From the NCBI GenBank assembly GCA_016584495.1, contig WAID01000003.1:3472001-3536000 (forward strand): a DNA stretch of 64,000 bases, given 5' to 3'. The stretch is from Celoporthe dispersa. Lineage: Eukaryota > Ascomycota > Sordariomycetes > Diaporthales > Cryphonectriaceae. The stretch's first letter is position 1, and every line of letters begins with the position of its first letter. A model generated the notes under the pieces. It was not told the origin of the DNA. It was given only the letters and a program-made list of their open reading frames with translations, and made no database searches. The position numbers were made by a program, and so were the translations under genes. Below are positions 36,233 through 47,208 of the stretch, one piece after another.

Positions 36233-37120
36233 TCAGATCAAGAACTTGCGAAACCAGCTGACCGCCTGGTCAAGCGCCCTCTCAGCCCCCTCATTCTCAT
36301 CCGTCTCGTTCGGGTCTGCTCGCAAGGCGAACCCATGCCCACACCTCTCGTAGATACGAACCTCCAACCCCTCGGGCTCGTCCTTGAAGACGCCGCGCAG
36401 GCTCGCCTCGACCTCGCGCGCCTGCTCGACGGACATCATCTGATCCTTATCGCCCAGGGCCAGGCTGAAGGGGACGCGAAACTTCCCTGCGAAAGCGGCA
36501 AACTCGTCAGGTGTCACGCTGGACGGGTGGGCGGTGAAGTGCGCATCGATCAGGTGCTTTGAGTCGTCACCGTCGACCGCCGACTCGCTGCAGATGCGCG
36601 AGGACCAGTGGCCGCCGAGACAGAAACCCGCGATGCCCAGCTTCGCGCCCAGGGGCAGCGAAGCCCTCACGGAACGCGCGTAGCCCAGGACCTCAGGGTA
36701 CAACCGGCGCACCTTGAAGCCGAAGGGAAGCAGGATGGTCATGAGCCTGACGGCAGCCCAGACGCGGCGTGCCTGGCCGAGGAGGTTGTACCAGGGGATA
36801 GACCTGGTCATGGTGGCAGAGAGCGAGAGCATGACCAGAGGGACGCCCCCTCCGGGCAGGAGATCCGGCACGAGGACGCGGAGGCCTGTCCTGGCGGCGT
36901 ACTGGTCAGCGAGGAGCTTGTTGTTGACCAGCCTGAAGCCGAAGCCGTCGGTGAGGAAGACGATGGTGGAGTTGGAGGAGGACGGGGCCGGCGACGACCC
37001 GCGGGTGATGTAGGTGGGCACGTCATGGAGGACCTCGACGTGGCCGACGGGCTGGGCGGTGTGGATCGTGCCGGTGAAACAATCCGGACAGGACCGGATC
37101 TGCGAAGGGGGAGAGGTCAT
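36233..37120 (-). CDS. Dienelactone hydrolase family protein
   Basis: Alpha/beta-hydrolase of the DLH family, 295 residues, single intact exon, probably cytosolic; family members open lactones in aromatic breakdown, but many fungal members have unknown substrates. The start is the ATG at 37120. The N-terminus (CPDCFTGTIHTAQPVGHVEV) is typical of fungal DLHs. The nucleophile elbow GFCLGG puts Cys167 in place, LGDKDQMMSVEQ provides the acid (near Asp226), and ERCGHGFALR the His262. All three catalytic residues are present, so it should be active. The gene is followed by a purine-rich leader on its 5' side. Confidence 0.9.
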   Translation of the reverse strand: MTSPPSQIRSCPDCFTGTIHTAQPVGHVEVLHDVPTYITRGSSPAPSSSNSTIVFLTDGFGFRLVNNKLLADQYAARTGLRVLVPDLLPGGGVPLVMLSLSATMTRSIPWYNLLGQARRVWAAVRLMTILLPFGFKVRRLYPEVLGYARSVRASLPLGAKLGIAGFCLGGHWSSRICSESAVDGDDSKHLIDAHFTAHPSSVTPDEFAAFAGKFRVPFSLALGDKDQMMSVEQAREVEASLRGVFKDEPEGLEVRIYERCGHGFALRADPNETDENEGAERALDQAVSWFRKFLI

Positions 37121-38866
37121 GATGATTGTGGAGTTCGAAGCACAGGTAGGATGAAAATTGTAGAGGATGTGGCCAAGGAACGAAAGAAGGAAAACGCAGG
37201 GAAAAGAAGAAGGAGAAGGGAAAAAAAAAAAGGAAGATGAAGAGGTATGTAAATATGGTTTAAGAGCTGAAGAAGACCTTGCAGACAATCCTCGCTGTCA
37301 AGATCTAGCGATGATGTGGTGGGCGTCCATGTCAATGATGGTTCATGAACTGAAATAAGCTCTATGCAGAGCTGCGGGGGGGCGAGCTTATTTCACCCAT
37401 AGTTCCTGTGTCGAGGCTTGGCCTTCCGAACCAGGGATGCCCTCCACACCAACAAGCCATGTCTAAGGCATCCCCAAGCCAAGCCTTGAATACATTCAAT
37501 CCAGGCCACTATCGAACCAAGCTGTTGATGTTCTTAGTCAGCAATTCTCAAAGCAAGCTGCTCTTGAGCCTGGTCAAAAGAGTTTGTCTAAACCACTCTC
37601 GAGCTAGACTGCCGATGCTGTCGGCTCTGTGAAACCTTCTCCAAGCTATTTCTTTAAGACAAAGAGTGCTGGGTGTGCGAATTAGTATTTTGTGTATGGA
37701 TATCTTATGGAATGATCGTTTTTTTCTTTCTTTTTTCCCGTCCGTGGACAGAGAGGACGAGACAAGCAATCATTTTGTGTATATGTATATGTGGACAGCA
37801 AAGAAAGATAGCACTGGTAATGAATTGGGCTTAGGATAAAACCCAGAATCAGATCAAAGCTCTGAGAAGAGCAATCAGTTACGAAATATCGTGCTGGTCG
37901 GCCATTGCATAGGAAACATTTTAAGAGTTCTCCGCCTTCATCCAAACACCCTTCCTAGCCCCAGATAACACCTCAATTTGCTTGGAGTGTTTACATCAGA
38001 TGGGTCATAATCCCAGTCAGTCAGAGTTTCATAACGCTAGCAATGATGCAGTATATTCTCTTTATGCTATGCTTTTTCGAGCTGTCAAGGACGGAAAAGC
38101 TCGGGAGACCGGACTCAGCTCTGCGGAACGGGACAGCCTCAACAAGGTTGGACAGGCCATAAACAAGGTGGCTGAAAGGATTCCCAAGATGCCAACACCA
38201 CGAAGCGAGTTAGATTGGCGGTTCTATTCATGGTGTTGCTGTGGTGGGTGCTCAGCGCGGGAGTCCCCGGGATATGGAACATACTTACAGTAGGCGGGGA
38301 CTGAGGTTGCACAGCTATAAGGGCACCCCCCCCCCCTTTAGACTTCTTCTCAGACAGAAAGACAATAGACATCAGTCTTGCCTTTGTCTTGGACGTTAGT
38401 GCAGATGAATGCTCTCCCAGGTCGATCGCACCAGCAGGCCGGGTCAGGCTACCCACCTCACGAATTGAGATCATCGTAAACCCACCGGCTTACTTATATC
38501 TGCGAAACTTATCAGCGCTATCCCTGCCGAGAAACAAAGCCGGAACTTATTATAAGATCTTTGGAGGAGTCCTGGGCTCTGGCTTTTCCCGCTGTTTCTC
38601 TGTGACACCTTTCAATCACGATAATTAAAGTTTATCAGGGCCTGAAACTCGTCAACAGCTAATATCTATCTGTACTGTTTAGCCGCTGTGTACGGTGCAA
38701 GGCCGTTTTGCGTTTTAGCCAGCGCCACAGTTTCGGATGTGCCGCCACGGGACTCACGTGTGTTATAGTCAAGGAAAAAGAAGGTGGATGATAGATATAT
38801 AACTTATGTATATGTATATATATATATATATATATTATAATTATCCCATCACGTACTCCCTCTCTT
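37121..38866. other. Intergenic, 1.7 kb
   Basis: Holds the DLH promoter and the kynureninase 3' end. A 103-codon plus ORF (37982-38293) has no recognisable features. A 9-bp inverted repeat (AGGCTTGGC and its complement) lies at about 37413-37490. A TA microsatellite is near 38815. Confidence 0.45.
38815..38836. repeat. (TA)n microsatellite
   Basis: About eleven TA units just downstream of the kynureninase stop codon. Confidence 0.85.
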
Positions 38867-40478
38867 CTACCCCTTGCTTATACCGAGGGCCGACCTCAGG
38901 GCATCCATAAATCTCCACACATCCTCAAAACTGTTATACATGGGCACAGGCGCCACACGGATGACATCCGGCTTGCGCTTGTCACAGACGATGGCCTTCT
39001 CCTGGAAGTCGGCCTGTATCCTGTCCAGAAGGCCCTCCCTCAGCAGCACGCTGAGCTGCGCGCCTCGCTCGGCCGGGCTGGACGGCGTGATGATCAGAAA
39101 GGCCGGCTTCTCGTCGACGGCACCACCAGCACCACCGCCGCCACCCTCCTCTTTGTTCTTCTTCTTCTCGGCCTCCTCATCGGCCAGGATGCGGTGCAGC
39201 TTGTACTCGGCATACGCAGTCAGCACGAGGCTCTTGCTGCGGAGGTTCCGGAAGCCGGCCTCCTCGAACTTGCTCAGGGACCCGCTGAGGGCGGCCAGGT
39301 CCAGGGCAGACGGGTTGCCGGCCTGAAATCCACCTGCTCCCGGCGTCGGCTGAAACTGCTTGGCCATCTGGAAGCGCACGCTCTTGTCGCCGCCGTACCA
39401 GCCGCTCAGGCGGGGGCGGAAGGTTAGTCTGGGCTGCCCGTCCTCGCTCTCGGCCCCAGTGGTCCACTCAACCTTGCCGTGGCGGTCGTGGACAAAGGCG
39501 CCGGCGATGGAGCCGGGCCCGGCGTTGATATACTTGTAGGTGCACCACATGGCGAAGTCGACGTTCCAGTCGTGCAGCTTGAGGTCGACGTTGCCGGCGG
39601 CGTGGGCGAGGTCCCAGCCGACGACGATGCCGCGGTCCTGTGCGTACTTTGTGATGGTAGGGATGTCGAAGAGCTGGCCGCTGTAGTACTGGATCCCGGG
39701 GAGAAGGATGACGGCGGTCTCGTCGGCGTGCTCGTCGATGGTGGCGAGGATCTGGGCCGTCGAGATGTACAGGTTCTCCCCCCGGGCCAGACCTCGACCA
39801 TGGACGTGGCCGGGTCGAGGCCGTGCCAGCGGATGTGCGAGGAGATGGCGTAGTAGTCGCTGGGGAAGGGCTTCCACTCGAGGATGATCTTGTGGCGCTT
39901 CTCAGTGGGGCGGTAGAAGGAGGCCAGCAGCATGTGGATGTTGACGGTGAGGGTGTTCATGTAGACAATCTCGCTGGGGAGGGCGCCCACGATGTCGACA
40001 GACTTGCGCGCACAGTCGGCAGACATGTCCTGCCAGTTCACCAGGGGCGAGTTCTCCAGGTCCGTGAAGTGGCCGTTGACCCCGATGGCGGCCCACGTGT
40101 CGAGCTGTGCGTTGATGTACCGACGGGTTGTCCTGGACTGCAGGCCCAGCGAGTTTCCACAAAAGTAGATGCAGTCACCGTCCTTCTCCTCGCCGCCTAC
40201 TCCCCCTGAAGACGCCGACGTGGCTGAGGATCCCGTCGTTAGCATGTGCCTTTCCGTATCTCCGCATGAGGACAGGAGGGGCGATATAAAAAAAAAGAAG
40301 AAAAAAACTAACACTGCAGCGACTTGCTCTTGAGAGAGGCCTTAGTGGGGAACACGTAGTCATCACGAAGGTGCCTGAGAGAGTCTGAGGCGTCGAGTGA
40401 TCGTGCATACTCCAAAGAGTCTTCAAATGCTGGCGCCTGGCCGGTGCGGATCTTGTCCGCAGTGACTGCGATAACCAT
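38867..40478 (-). CDS. bna5: Kynureninase
   Basis: PLP enzyme (EC 3.7.1.3) cleaving kynurenine and 3-hydroxykynurenine to anthranilate or 3-hydroxyanthranilate plus alanine, in the cytosol. Exon 1 is 40313-40478 and exon 2 is 38867-40223; the intron has a GTTAGT donor and CCTCAG acceptor. About 507 residues. Landmarks are CIYFCGNSLGLQSRTTRRYI, ENSPLVNWQDMSADCARKSV, GWDLAHAAGNVDLKLHDWNV and CTYKYINAGPGSIAGAF, where the Lys of TYKY binds PLP. One base is missing at a C6 run (39779-39784 on the plus strand), between SMVEV and RGENLYISTAQIL. Both sides match kynureninase perfectly, so an assembly error is likely. It diverges from the IDO gene. Confidence 0.94.
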
Positions 40479-41752
40479 GATGATGACAATACTCGAAAGG
40501 ATTTCGATGAGTCAATGACCAACACACCTCTTCTTCTATATCCTGAAGAAGCTACCCAACAAGAAAAGAGAGAAGAAAGAGAAGGGGGAAAAAAAATCTT
40601 ATGAGGCTCCTTTTCCTGCTGCACCAGCAAGAATCACAGGAGGGGTCGCTCAGATCACTTTGTAGTTGCGTGTTCGTTGCTGCTTAGTACCGCCAAACTT
40701 CGTGACTCGCCCTCAGTGGAAGAAACTTTGAAGTGTACGGAGTGTACGGGAAGTGCCCCTGCCATAGACGGCCCGCGGTAGCCGTTACCTGTTGTGCGCT
40801 ACGGCGCCTAATTGCCTCGTTTGCCTAAGTACTTAAAGTACTTAGCTAGGCTCTTGGGAAGCTCCTGCCCTGGGAGCCCCCCCGCCCACCTGCCCCTCCA
40901 CCCCCGCTGTACTGTGTATAGCAGTGTTAGGCCCTTGACACACACAGCATAGCGCCTGCCCTGGGTTCTGGGTTGGGTCCTCATCCGAACTTCCGCCCTT
41001 CCGCCGCGATTCCGTCTTTAACCGCGGAACCGGCGACTTCTCAACCTCCCTGCGCCGTACTGCTGCCACACCTGAGCTAAGCAAAACCCACTCGCCTTCC
41101 ATGGAAAATAATGGTCAATTCGCAAGGCTCCCTAGGCGGCTAGGCTGGAGACATATTCGCTCAGCCCTCTCTCTCTCTCTTCTGTCCCCTGGCTGCGGCG
41201 GAAGCTGGCAAATCCTCGAGCGCGCGCGGAAGCTGAAAGGCCAGAGAAGAGATGGCGATGGCCCCATCCGGATCCTTTCATGGAACGAGGAAAGACGTCA
41301 ACATCGTCTTACTCGTACCCTCTTTCTGGTCAGTCCCGCTGATTATGAGAGGTTGAGCATATCACATTTGTCGGTGGGTACTGCCATCCATCCATCCATG
41401 TTTGGCTGGCATCCGTAGGTCTTCTTCCATGATCTCCCCCCTTCTTCTTCTTCATCCTCCTCCTCCTCCACCTTGGGACAAGCAGAATTACAGGTTTGTG
41501 TTTACATGCCTTTATCTCTCGGCTGTCACTCAAAGTAAAGAGCTCGTTCCCGTGACTTTTTTTTTATTATCCCAAAATCTCCCTCAAAAAGGCCTTCCAT
41601 TGCTATTCCTACAATTCATGCTCTCACTTGGTACGGATCTCTCAAGAAGACGACACTGTCAGCTTTGTCACGATAACTCCCCTCCTACATTCTAGACTCA
41701 TAAACCTAGAGACCGACCCTCGCGTACTCTCTAATCTTGCCATATTTACACA
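40479..41752. promoter_or_regulatory. Shared divergent promoter of kynureninase and IDO
   Basis: A 1.27-kb gene-free region between the two start codons, driving kynureninase leftward and IDO rightward. It contains a perfect palindrome at 40826-40844 and a run of CCG/CGG words at about 40985-41030 (including ACCGCGGAACCGG), the kind of triplets Zn2Cys6 proteins bind. Coordinated control is inferred from the layout, not shown. Confidence 0.6.
40826..40844. promoter_or_regulatory. 19-bp perfect palindrome, candidate operator
   Basis: Two 9-bp arms (TAAGTACTT / AAGTACTTA) around one central base. It lies in the kynureninase-IDO promoter, about 350 bp upstream of the kynureninase start. The binding protein is unknown. 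Confidence 0.5.
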
Positions 41753-43239
41753 ATGTCTCCTCACGCCGTCCCCCAGCAAGACGGCTACGATGAACTCCTG
41801 GCCTCCTTCAACGTCACCCGGAACGGCTTCCTGCCGGCAGAAGAGCCCCTGGCGCAGATTGCAAGCTCCTACTACGAGCCGTGGGAGCTCTTGATCCACA
41901 ACCTCTCAAGCCTCTTGCCAAATGGCACTTTACGCGAGAGGGTCGAACGACTCAGTACTGTCCACAGAGAAGCTGCGGACGGAGGCAGAATGGAGGAGGG
42001 CATATGTTATACTCACCCTCTTGACCCATGCATATGTTTGGGGAGGCGAAAAGGCCGCCGAGGTGAGTGAGACTACATGGTCCTTTTTCTTCTTTTTACA
42101 AATATATATATATACATATATACACCTTTTGCCGTTCACCCAAGGCTTGCTTTTCTAACACTTGTATACTGACACTTCCTCTTTTTAGATCCTTCCGCCC
42201 CCGATAACCGTTCCTCTCCTTTCTGTGTCCGCACATCTCGAGGTGCCTCCCGTGGCAACATACGCCGCCCTCAACCTGTGGAACTTCTCCTCCTCCACAG
42301 GTGACTTCACCAACCTCGACAGCCTCCACTCGCCACACACCTTCACCGGCACCAAGGACGAGTCCTGGTTCCTCTGCGTGTCCGTCGCCATGGAAGCCCA
42401 GGGCGCCCGCGTCATCCCCCCTGATGCTCAAGGCCATCAGCGCTATCCCGTCGAGGGACTTCGCCACCGTCACCACCGCCCTGGACCAGCTGTCCAGCTC
42501 CATCAAGAAGGTGGGCGCCCTCCTCGACCGCATGCGCGAGCAGTGCGACCCCATGGTCTTCTACCACCGGATCCGGCCCTTCCTGGCCGGCTCCAAGAAC
42601 ATGAGCGGCGCGGGCCTGCCCAGGGGTGTCTTCTACGACGAGGGCGACGGCCGCGGGTCCTGGCAGCAGTGGCGCGGCGGGAGCAACGGGCAGTCCTCGC
42701 TGATCCAGTTCTGGGACGTGGTGCTGGGCGTGACGCACACCTCGGGGGGCAGCAACAACCCGCACGCCAAGGCGGGCAGGCCAGAGGAGAAGAGCTTCCA
42801 CGAGGAGGTCCGCGAGTACATGCCTGGCGGGCACAGGCGGCTGCTGGAGCATGTCGGGCGCTGCGGGAGCATACGGGCCCTGGCTATGCTGCCGACCAGC
42901 GGGTCTGAACACGCGAGGATGCAGGAGGCCTATACGGCCGCCATCGAGACACTGACCGAGTTCAGGAACAAGCACCTGGGGATTATCACGAGCTACATTG
43001 TCATCCCGTCCAAGAAGCCGTGGAGAGCGGAGCAGGGCGACAAGAGGGCGGCGGTCAACCTAGCCACCGCCTCGTCCAGGCAGCAGAGCGAGAAGAAGGT
43101 TGCTGGCAAGGAGTCGGCCGACAAGGAGCTGACGGGCACTGGAGGGACTGCCCTGCTGCCGTTCCTGAAACAGTCGAGGGACGAGACATCGGAGGCTGGA
43201 GAGATGGTCAGGGAACGCATGGTGCAGGCTGGACGATGA
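41753..43239 (+). CDS. bna2: Indoleamine 2,3-dioxygenase
   Basis: Haem dioxygenase opening the indole ring of tryptophan to N-formylkynurenine, the first step of the kynurenine/NAD pathway. Exons are 41753-42062 and 42189-43239, with a GTGAGT...TTTAG intron; about 453 residues, typical for fungi. The small N-domain reads DELLASFNVTRNGFLPAEEP. The core has YVILTLLTHAYVWGG, VPPVATYAALNLWNF and MVFYHRIRPFLAG. NKHLGIITSYIVIPSKKPW aligns with the proximal haem-His segment (SYHLQIVTKYILIP in human IDO1). GTGGTALLPFLKQSRDET matches the conserved C-terminal loop. Two extra bases are present: one at about 41925-41950, before VLSTEKLRTEAEW, and one in a C6 run at 42416-42421, before LMLKAISAIPSRDF. Confidence 0.93.
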
Positions 43240-44185
43240 TATGACAAGTGGCTGGTACATGCCCACACGCAAGGTGTCAGGGTAACTATTAGACGGTGTG
43301 AGATTGAGATCTGTTGGCTCTGTATATCTTTTTTAGCCAAGTCTCAAATCAAATGCATAGCGTTTTTTTATTCTTTTTTTCTTTTCTTTTTCTTGGGTAA
43401 GGTTCAAACAATGACTGAGCACTATCCGCGTACAATTACTAAAATATTATACTCGAGAGTTATCTCAGTACAAAGCTGGGCTCATGTCTAGGAACAAACC
43501 CAACCAGCCAACAGATGAATGAGTCTTCTGTGAGAGCGTGTGCAATGATCCATATGAATCGGGGAGCGTCCTCCCGCTCTTCACCTCGGGCCTTCCAGAC
43601 GGAGATCGAACGCTCCTGTACAATATCTCCCTTGGGCTCTCCTCACCAAGATGCCAAGGTACCTGTTAAGTAATGATTTATTCCCGTTAAAACCCCCCTG
43701 CCCTGGCTCTCCATGGAGCCGAGCGCCGAGCGAGGTCCGCTGAGGGCCTGTTTTTGCTTGCGCATACGGAATAGGGCACCCCACCTCGGGCGAGAACGAA
43801 AATCCTCCTCGTTCTTGGCCTTCCGCGATCCCCGGTCTTTGATCTAATCAATCTGATAATAATCAGCTTGGAGAAAGATACCCACCTGTATTGTTGTTCC
43901 CTGGAGTTGGTCTATTCTTGTTCAGCCATATCCACTTCTGTACATTACCACCAAACTTTTGCCGTGCTCTTCTTTTTTTTCTCTTCCTGATCATTACCAG
44001 CAAAAGGATTCCACTCTCTAAAACTTGCAAACACGGCTTCAACCAAGGCTTTGTCCGTCTAATATAACAACGCACTACCAACTCGGAACAGCTTGCACAC
44101 GAGCCGGTGTTACCTGAATACTTGGTCGTACAGGTACAAATTTCTCAAGCGTGGGCACCTGCTGCACCGCTTCGCTGCATCGGCG
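43240..44185. other. Intergenic, 0.9 kb
   Basis: IDO 3' flank with T-rich runs (43367-43395), then the promoter of the Zn2Cys6 gene. No coding or RNA gene is supported. Confidence 0.45.
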
Positions 44186-46288
44186 ATGAATCGGCGGTCC
44201 AGGCGGGGGTGTCTTGACTGTAAGAAGTCCAAGATCAAATGTGATGGTGAGTACCCGGTGTGGTATCAGCTCTCGTCATCTTGTAAAAAGATGTCTCCCG
44301 CTTTGGTGCCAGAAACATCCTCGTCATTTCGCAGGCCTGGTCATTTGACTTCAATTTCAAAGGCTCAGGCTCGTCTGCTCTCCCGCTGTGTCTCGAGACC
44401 ACCACGTGAAAAGGCCAGACGAAAGAGTGTGTCCTCAGTATCATCATCTTGTCCTGTCGACTTACATGACTTCCTGACTACTAATTAAATTTATCAAGAG
44501 CTCAAGCCATTCTGTGGCACTTGTCGGCGGCGGAGACATGTCTGTCAAGGCTATGCACCGGCGTCAGCCTCTTGCTCGGGTCTCTCCTCCGGGACGAGCC
44601 GTGCGACTTGTTCTGTTGTCGAGGGACAAAATCACCGCCCAGAGCCCAGCAGTATTGGCCCTGTGTCTCATAAAAGCAGCATACAAATCCTGGTGAACAA
44701 CACCGCCGAGAATGAGACGATACAACCACCTCGGATCGGCGAACAGGCCGTCCTGAAACGGCCCTTCTCACGATTTGACGACGTGACTACGGGCTTCTCT
44801 TCTCTGACAGTGCCCAAGGCAGGCCATCCGCTCGTCATGGATCCCAGCCTGATGACCCCAAGAGCCGTCAGCCTCATTCCCCCGGGCGTGGTCGATCCGA
44901 GCGACCGGGCGACTGTGGAGCTCTACTTCAGTCGGCACCCCTGGGAGCTGGTCATGAGCTCCGAGTTCGTAGGCGAGATGAACGCCAACGTCCTGGCCGT
45001 GCTGCAACAAAATCCCCAGGCCACCGTCGACTCGCTCTCCGCCATCGGACACTCCTACATCGCGGACTCACCGCTTGCAGTGCTCAACTACAGAGCACGC
45101 ATCCTGTCCACGCTGCGGTCGATGGAGCTCTCCGAGTACAGCCTCGAGGAGATGCTGTTGATGCTGCTGGGTCTCTGCGCGATCGAGCTGGTGGACTGCA
45201 AGCCCAACAATCCCGAGACGACAATTCCAGCCATCATTGCGAACTCGGCAGCTCTCATTTCTCATTGGATCTCGACTGACCGCGAGGTGTCCTATCTGGC
45301 TCGTTATTTCATCCGTGCCTTGGCCCGTCAGGACATGATCATATCCCTCTTTCACCTCCAGCGGCTCTCAATCCCCACCGAGGTCTGGCTGGACGAGGCG
45401 GCCAAGACGACGGCTGATCGTCTGATGGGATACACAACCACGCTCATGCCGCTTCTCGGGGAACTCTGCGAGCTGGCTGAGGATATGCGAGGTCTGCTGC
45501 AGACCACCTCTCTCGGGCGCCAGCATTATCAACAACGGCAGCAGAAGCAGCAGCAGCTCGAGGGAGCGGACGAGTCTTCGCAGCATATGGTAGACGTCTT
45601 GAGAAATGACCCAGACTCGAGGAAAGACTCCAAGACTCAGGATATCCACGAGCATGTGCTGAGTCAAATAGACTATGACGGCACATTCTATATCCACGAT
45701 CTCGAGCCATCCCACCCAACACCTGCACAGGATCCTCCTTATGGCCACCTAGTGGATTTTGCAGAGTACGTGCAAAGAGCAGACGACCTCCGCAGGCGCA
45801 TCGAGCTCTGGAAACCAACCCTCGCACACGGCCTATCGTTCCGCAGGTCCAGACGCTTCCTCTCCCAAGCAGCATGCTACCGAGCTGGCGCCCTGCTCTA
45901 CCTGTTCAGGCTGCTCAACCCTCCCCACCCGTACAATAACAACACCACCACCGAGCCGTCACCGTCGTCTCCGCCCATCACAGACGAAGAAGCCACCGCT
46001 AAGGCACACGAGATCCTCATGTCGACCACCGCCGCGGCGCACAGCCCTGATGAGGTCAAGATGCTCCTGTGGCCCGTGTTCCTGGCGGCCTGCGAGGTGT
46101 CCAAGGAGGAGGACAGGCAGGCCGTCTTGGATGTGTTCGATGCCATCATGTCGCAGAGGAAGACGGCGACGGTGCAGAGGTCGAGAGCGTTTATCCTGAA
46201 TCGGGTCTGGCCGGCGAGAGACCAAGGGAGAGAGTGGAACTGGATGATCCTGGCTCAGCAGTACCCGAGCGAATGCTTGCCTATATAA
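44186..46288 (+). CDS. Zn(II)2Cys6 transcription factor
   Basis: Fungal binuclear zinc-cluster regulator, 616 residues, nuclear. Exons are 44186-44246 and 44499-46288. The 252-bp intron (GTGAGT...TCAAG) sits inside the zinc cluster, and splicing completes it exactly. The cysteines Cys9, Cys12, Cys19, Cys26, Cys29 and Cys36 give C-x2-C-x6-C-x6-C-x2-C-x6-C. Basic residues KKSKIK lie between the second and third Cys, as usual. The rest resembles the fungal_trans_2-type regulatory domain (VVDPSDRATVELYFSRHPWE, later SQAACYRAGALLYLFRLL), with a Gln-rich stretch near 320. The frame is intact. It lies 0.95 kb downstream of IDO on the same strand and could control the kynurenine genes; no direct evidence. 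Confidence 0.88.
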
Positions 46289-47208
46289 CCTTTATTGGAT
46301 CGGGATTCGCGCCGGCGTTATTTTTTTTTCTTTTCTTCTTCTTCTTAACTTGGCTGATGTTCAACCTCCAGTGCCATTTAATATGTTTTTAGTTCCCTTC
46401 TCTCTACTAAAGCTCCTGCGTCTCACGATATGTACTTTGATAGTTGGAGAGGCGTTCGCCACTATTTCAGAAGCAACCTGATGATCGGCTACAAATGTTC
46501 GCTTTATTGTGTGAGACTGCATCCTTTTCCAATCGAAGAGCCGACGGCGAAGGTGTTCCAAAGTTGGGATATTTCTTCTCAGTATGCAAGTCATATTTGC
46601 CAATTGCAATTAGTGCATTGTGTTAATACATGGGATGTTTGGGGTATTCTCTCGAACCGCCCTGAGGGCTTCAGCTCATGACGGCACCTCAGAAGACCGG
46701 CGAAATTAGAAATCGACACGTAAAATTTGGCGTGAGCAATATTCTGGGCATATCACTGTGATTTTGTAATGGGCTCGTGCTTTGCGTGGTTGTTCATACG
46801 ATGGCAACAGAGCTGCATAGTGCAGGCGCTTTAATAAACTACTTGCTCGAGTAATTATTAAGACGAGATAGAGGCTGAACAAAATCATCTCAGCATTCGG
46901 TTTATTTGCCGAGAATACGATCAACAAGGTATCTGCTACTTGTTTCACGATCATCTCCATGAGCCAGTCAGTGCCGTGGTCGAGTTGGAAACGCGTTTCA
47001 GGCCTCGGGATGGCGTTCGTCTCACAACGATCAGGGGTTGTTTGAGAGTTTACACATTCCACCATCCTCACAATTGATTTTCGACGACACGTTGTCTCCC
47101 TCTACAAGGCCAAATTTCATCCTTATTTTAACAAAGCTCACTAAGTGAAGTCTTTTCTGGGAAATTCGGAACCCCATCACAAGCAAGGGCTATTATTCAT
47201 GACCCAAA
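46289..47208. other. Intergenic, 0.9 kb
   Basis: Starts with a T/TTC tract (46320-46347) and is AT-leaning throughout. No gene is supported. It should contain the SET gene promoter. Confidence 0.45.

Noticed and set aside
37413..37490. 9-bp inverted repeat as a transposon end
   Set aside because: The arms are short, no target duplication or transposase lies nearby, and one such repeat is expected by chance.
37982..38293. 103-codon plus-strand ORF upstream of the DLH gene
   Set aside because: Partly helical, but too short, without homologs I recognise, and it loses coding character near its end.
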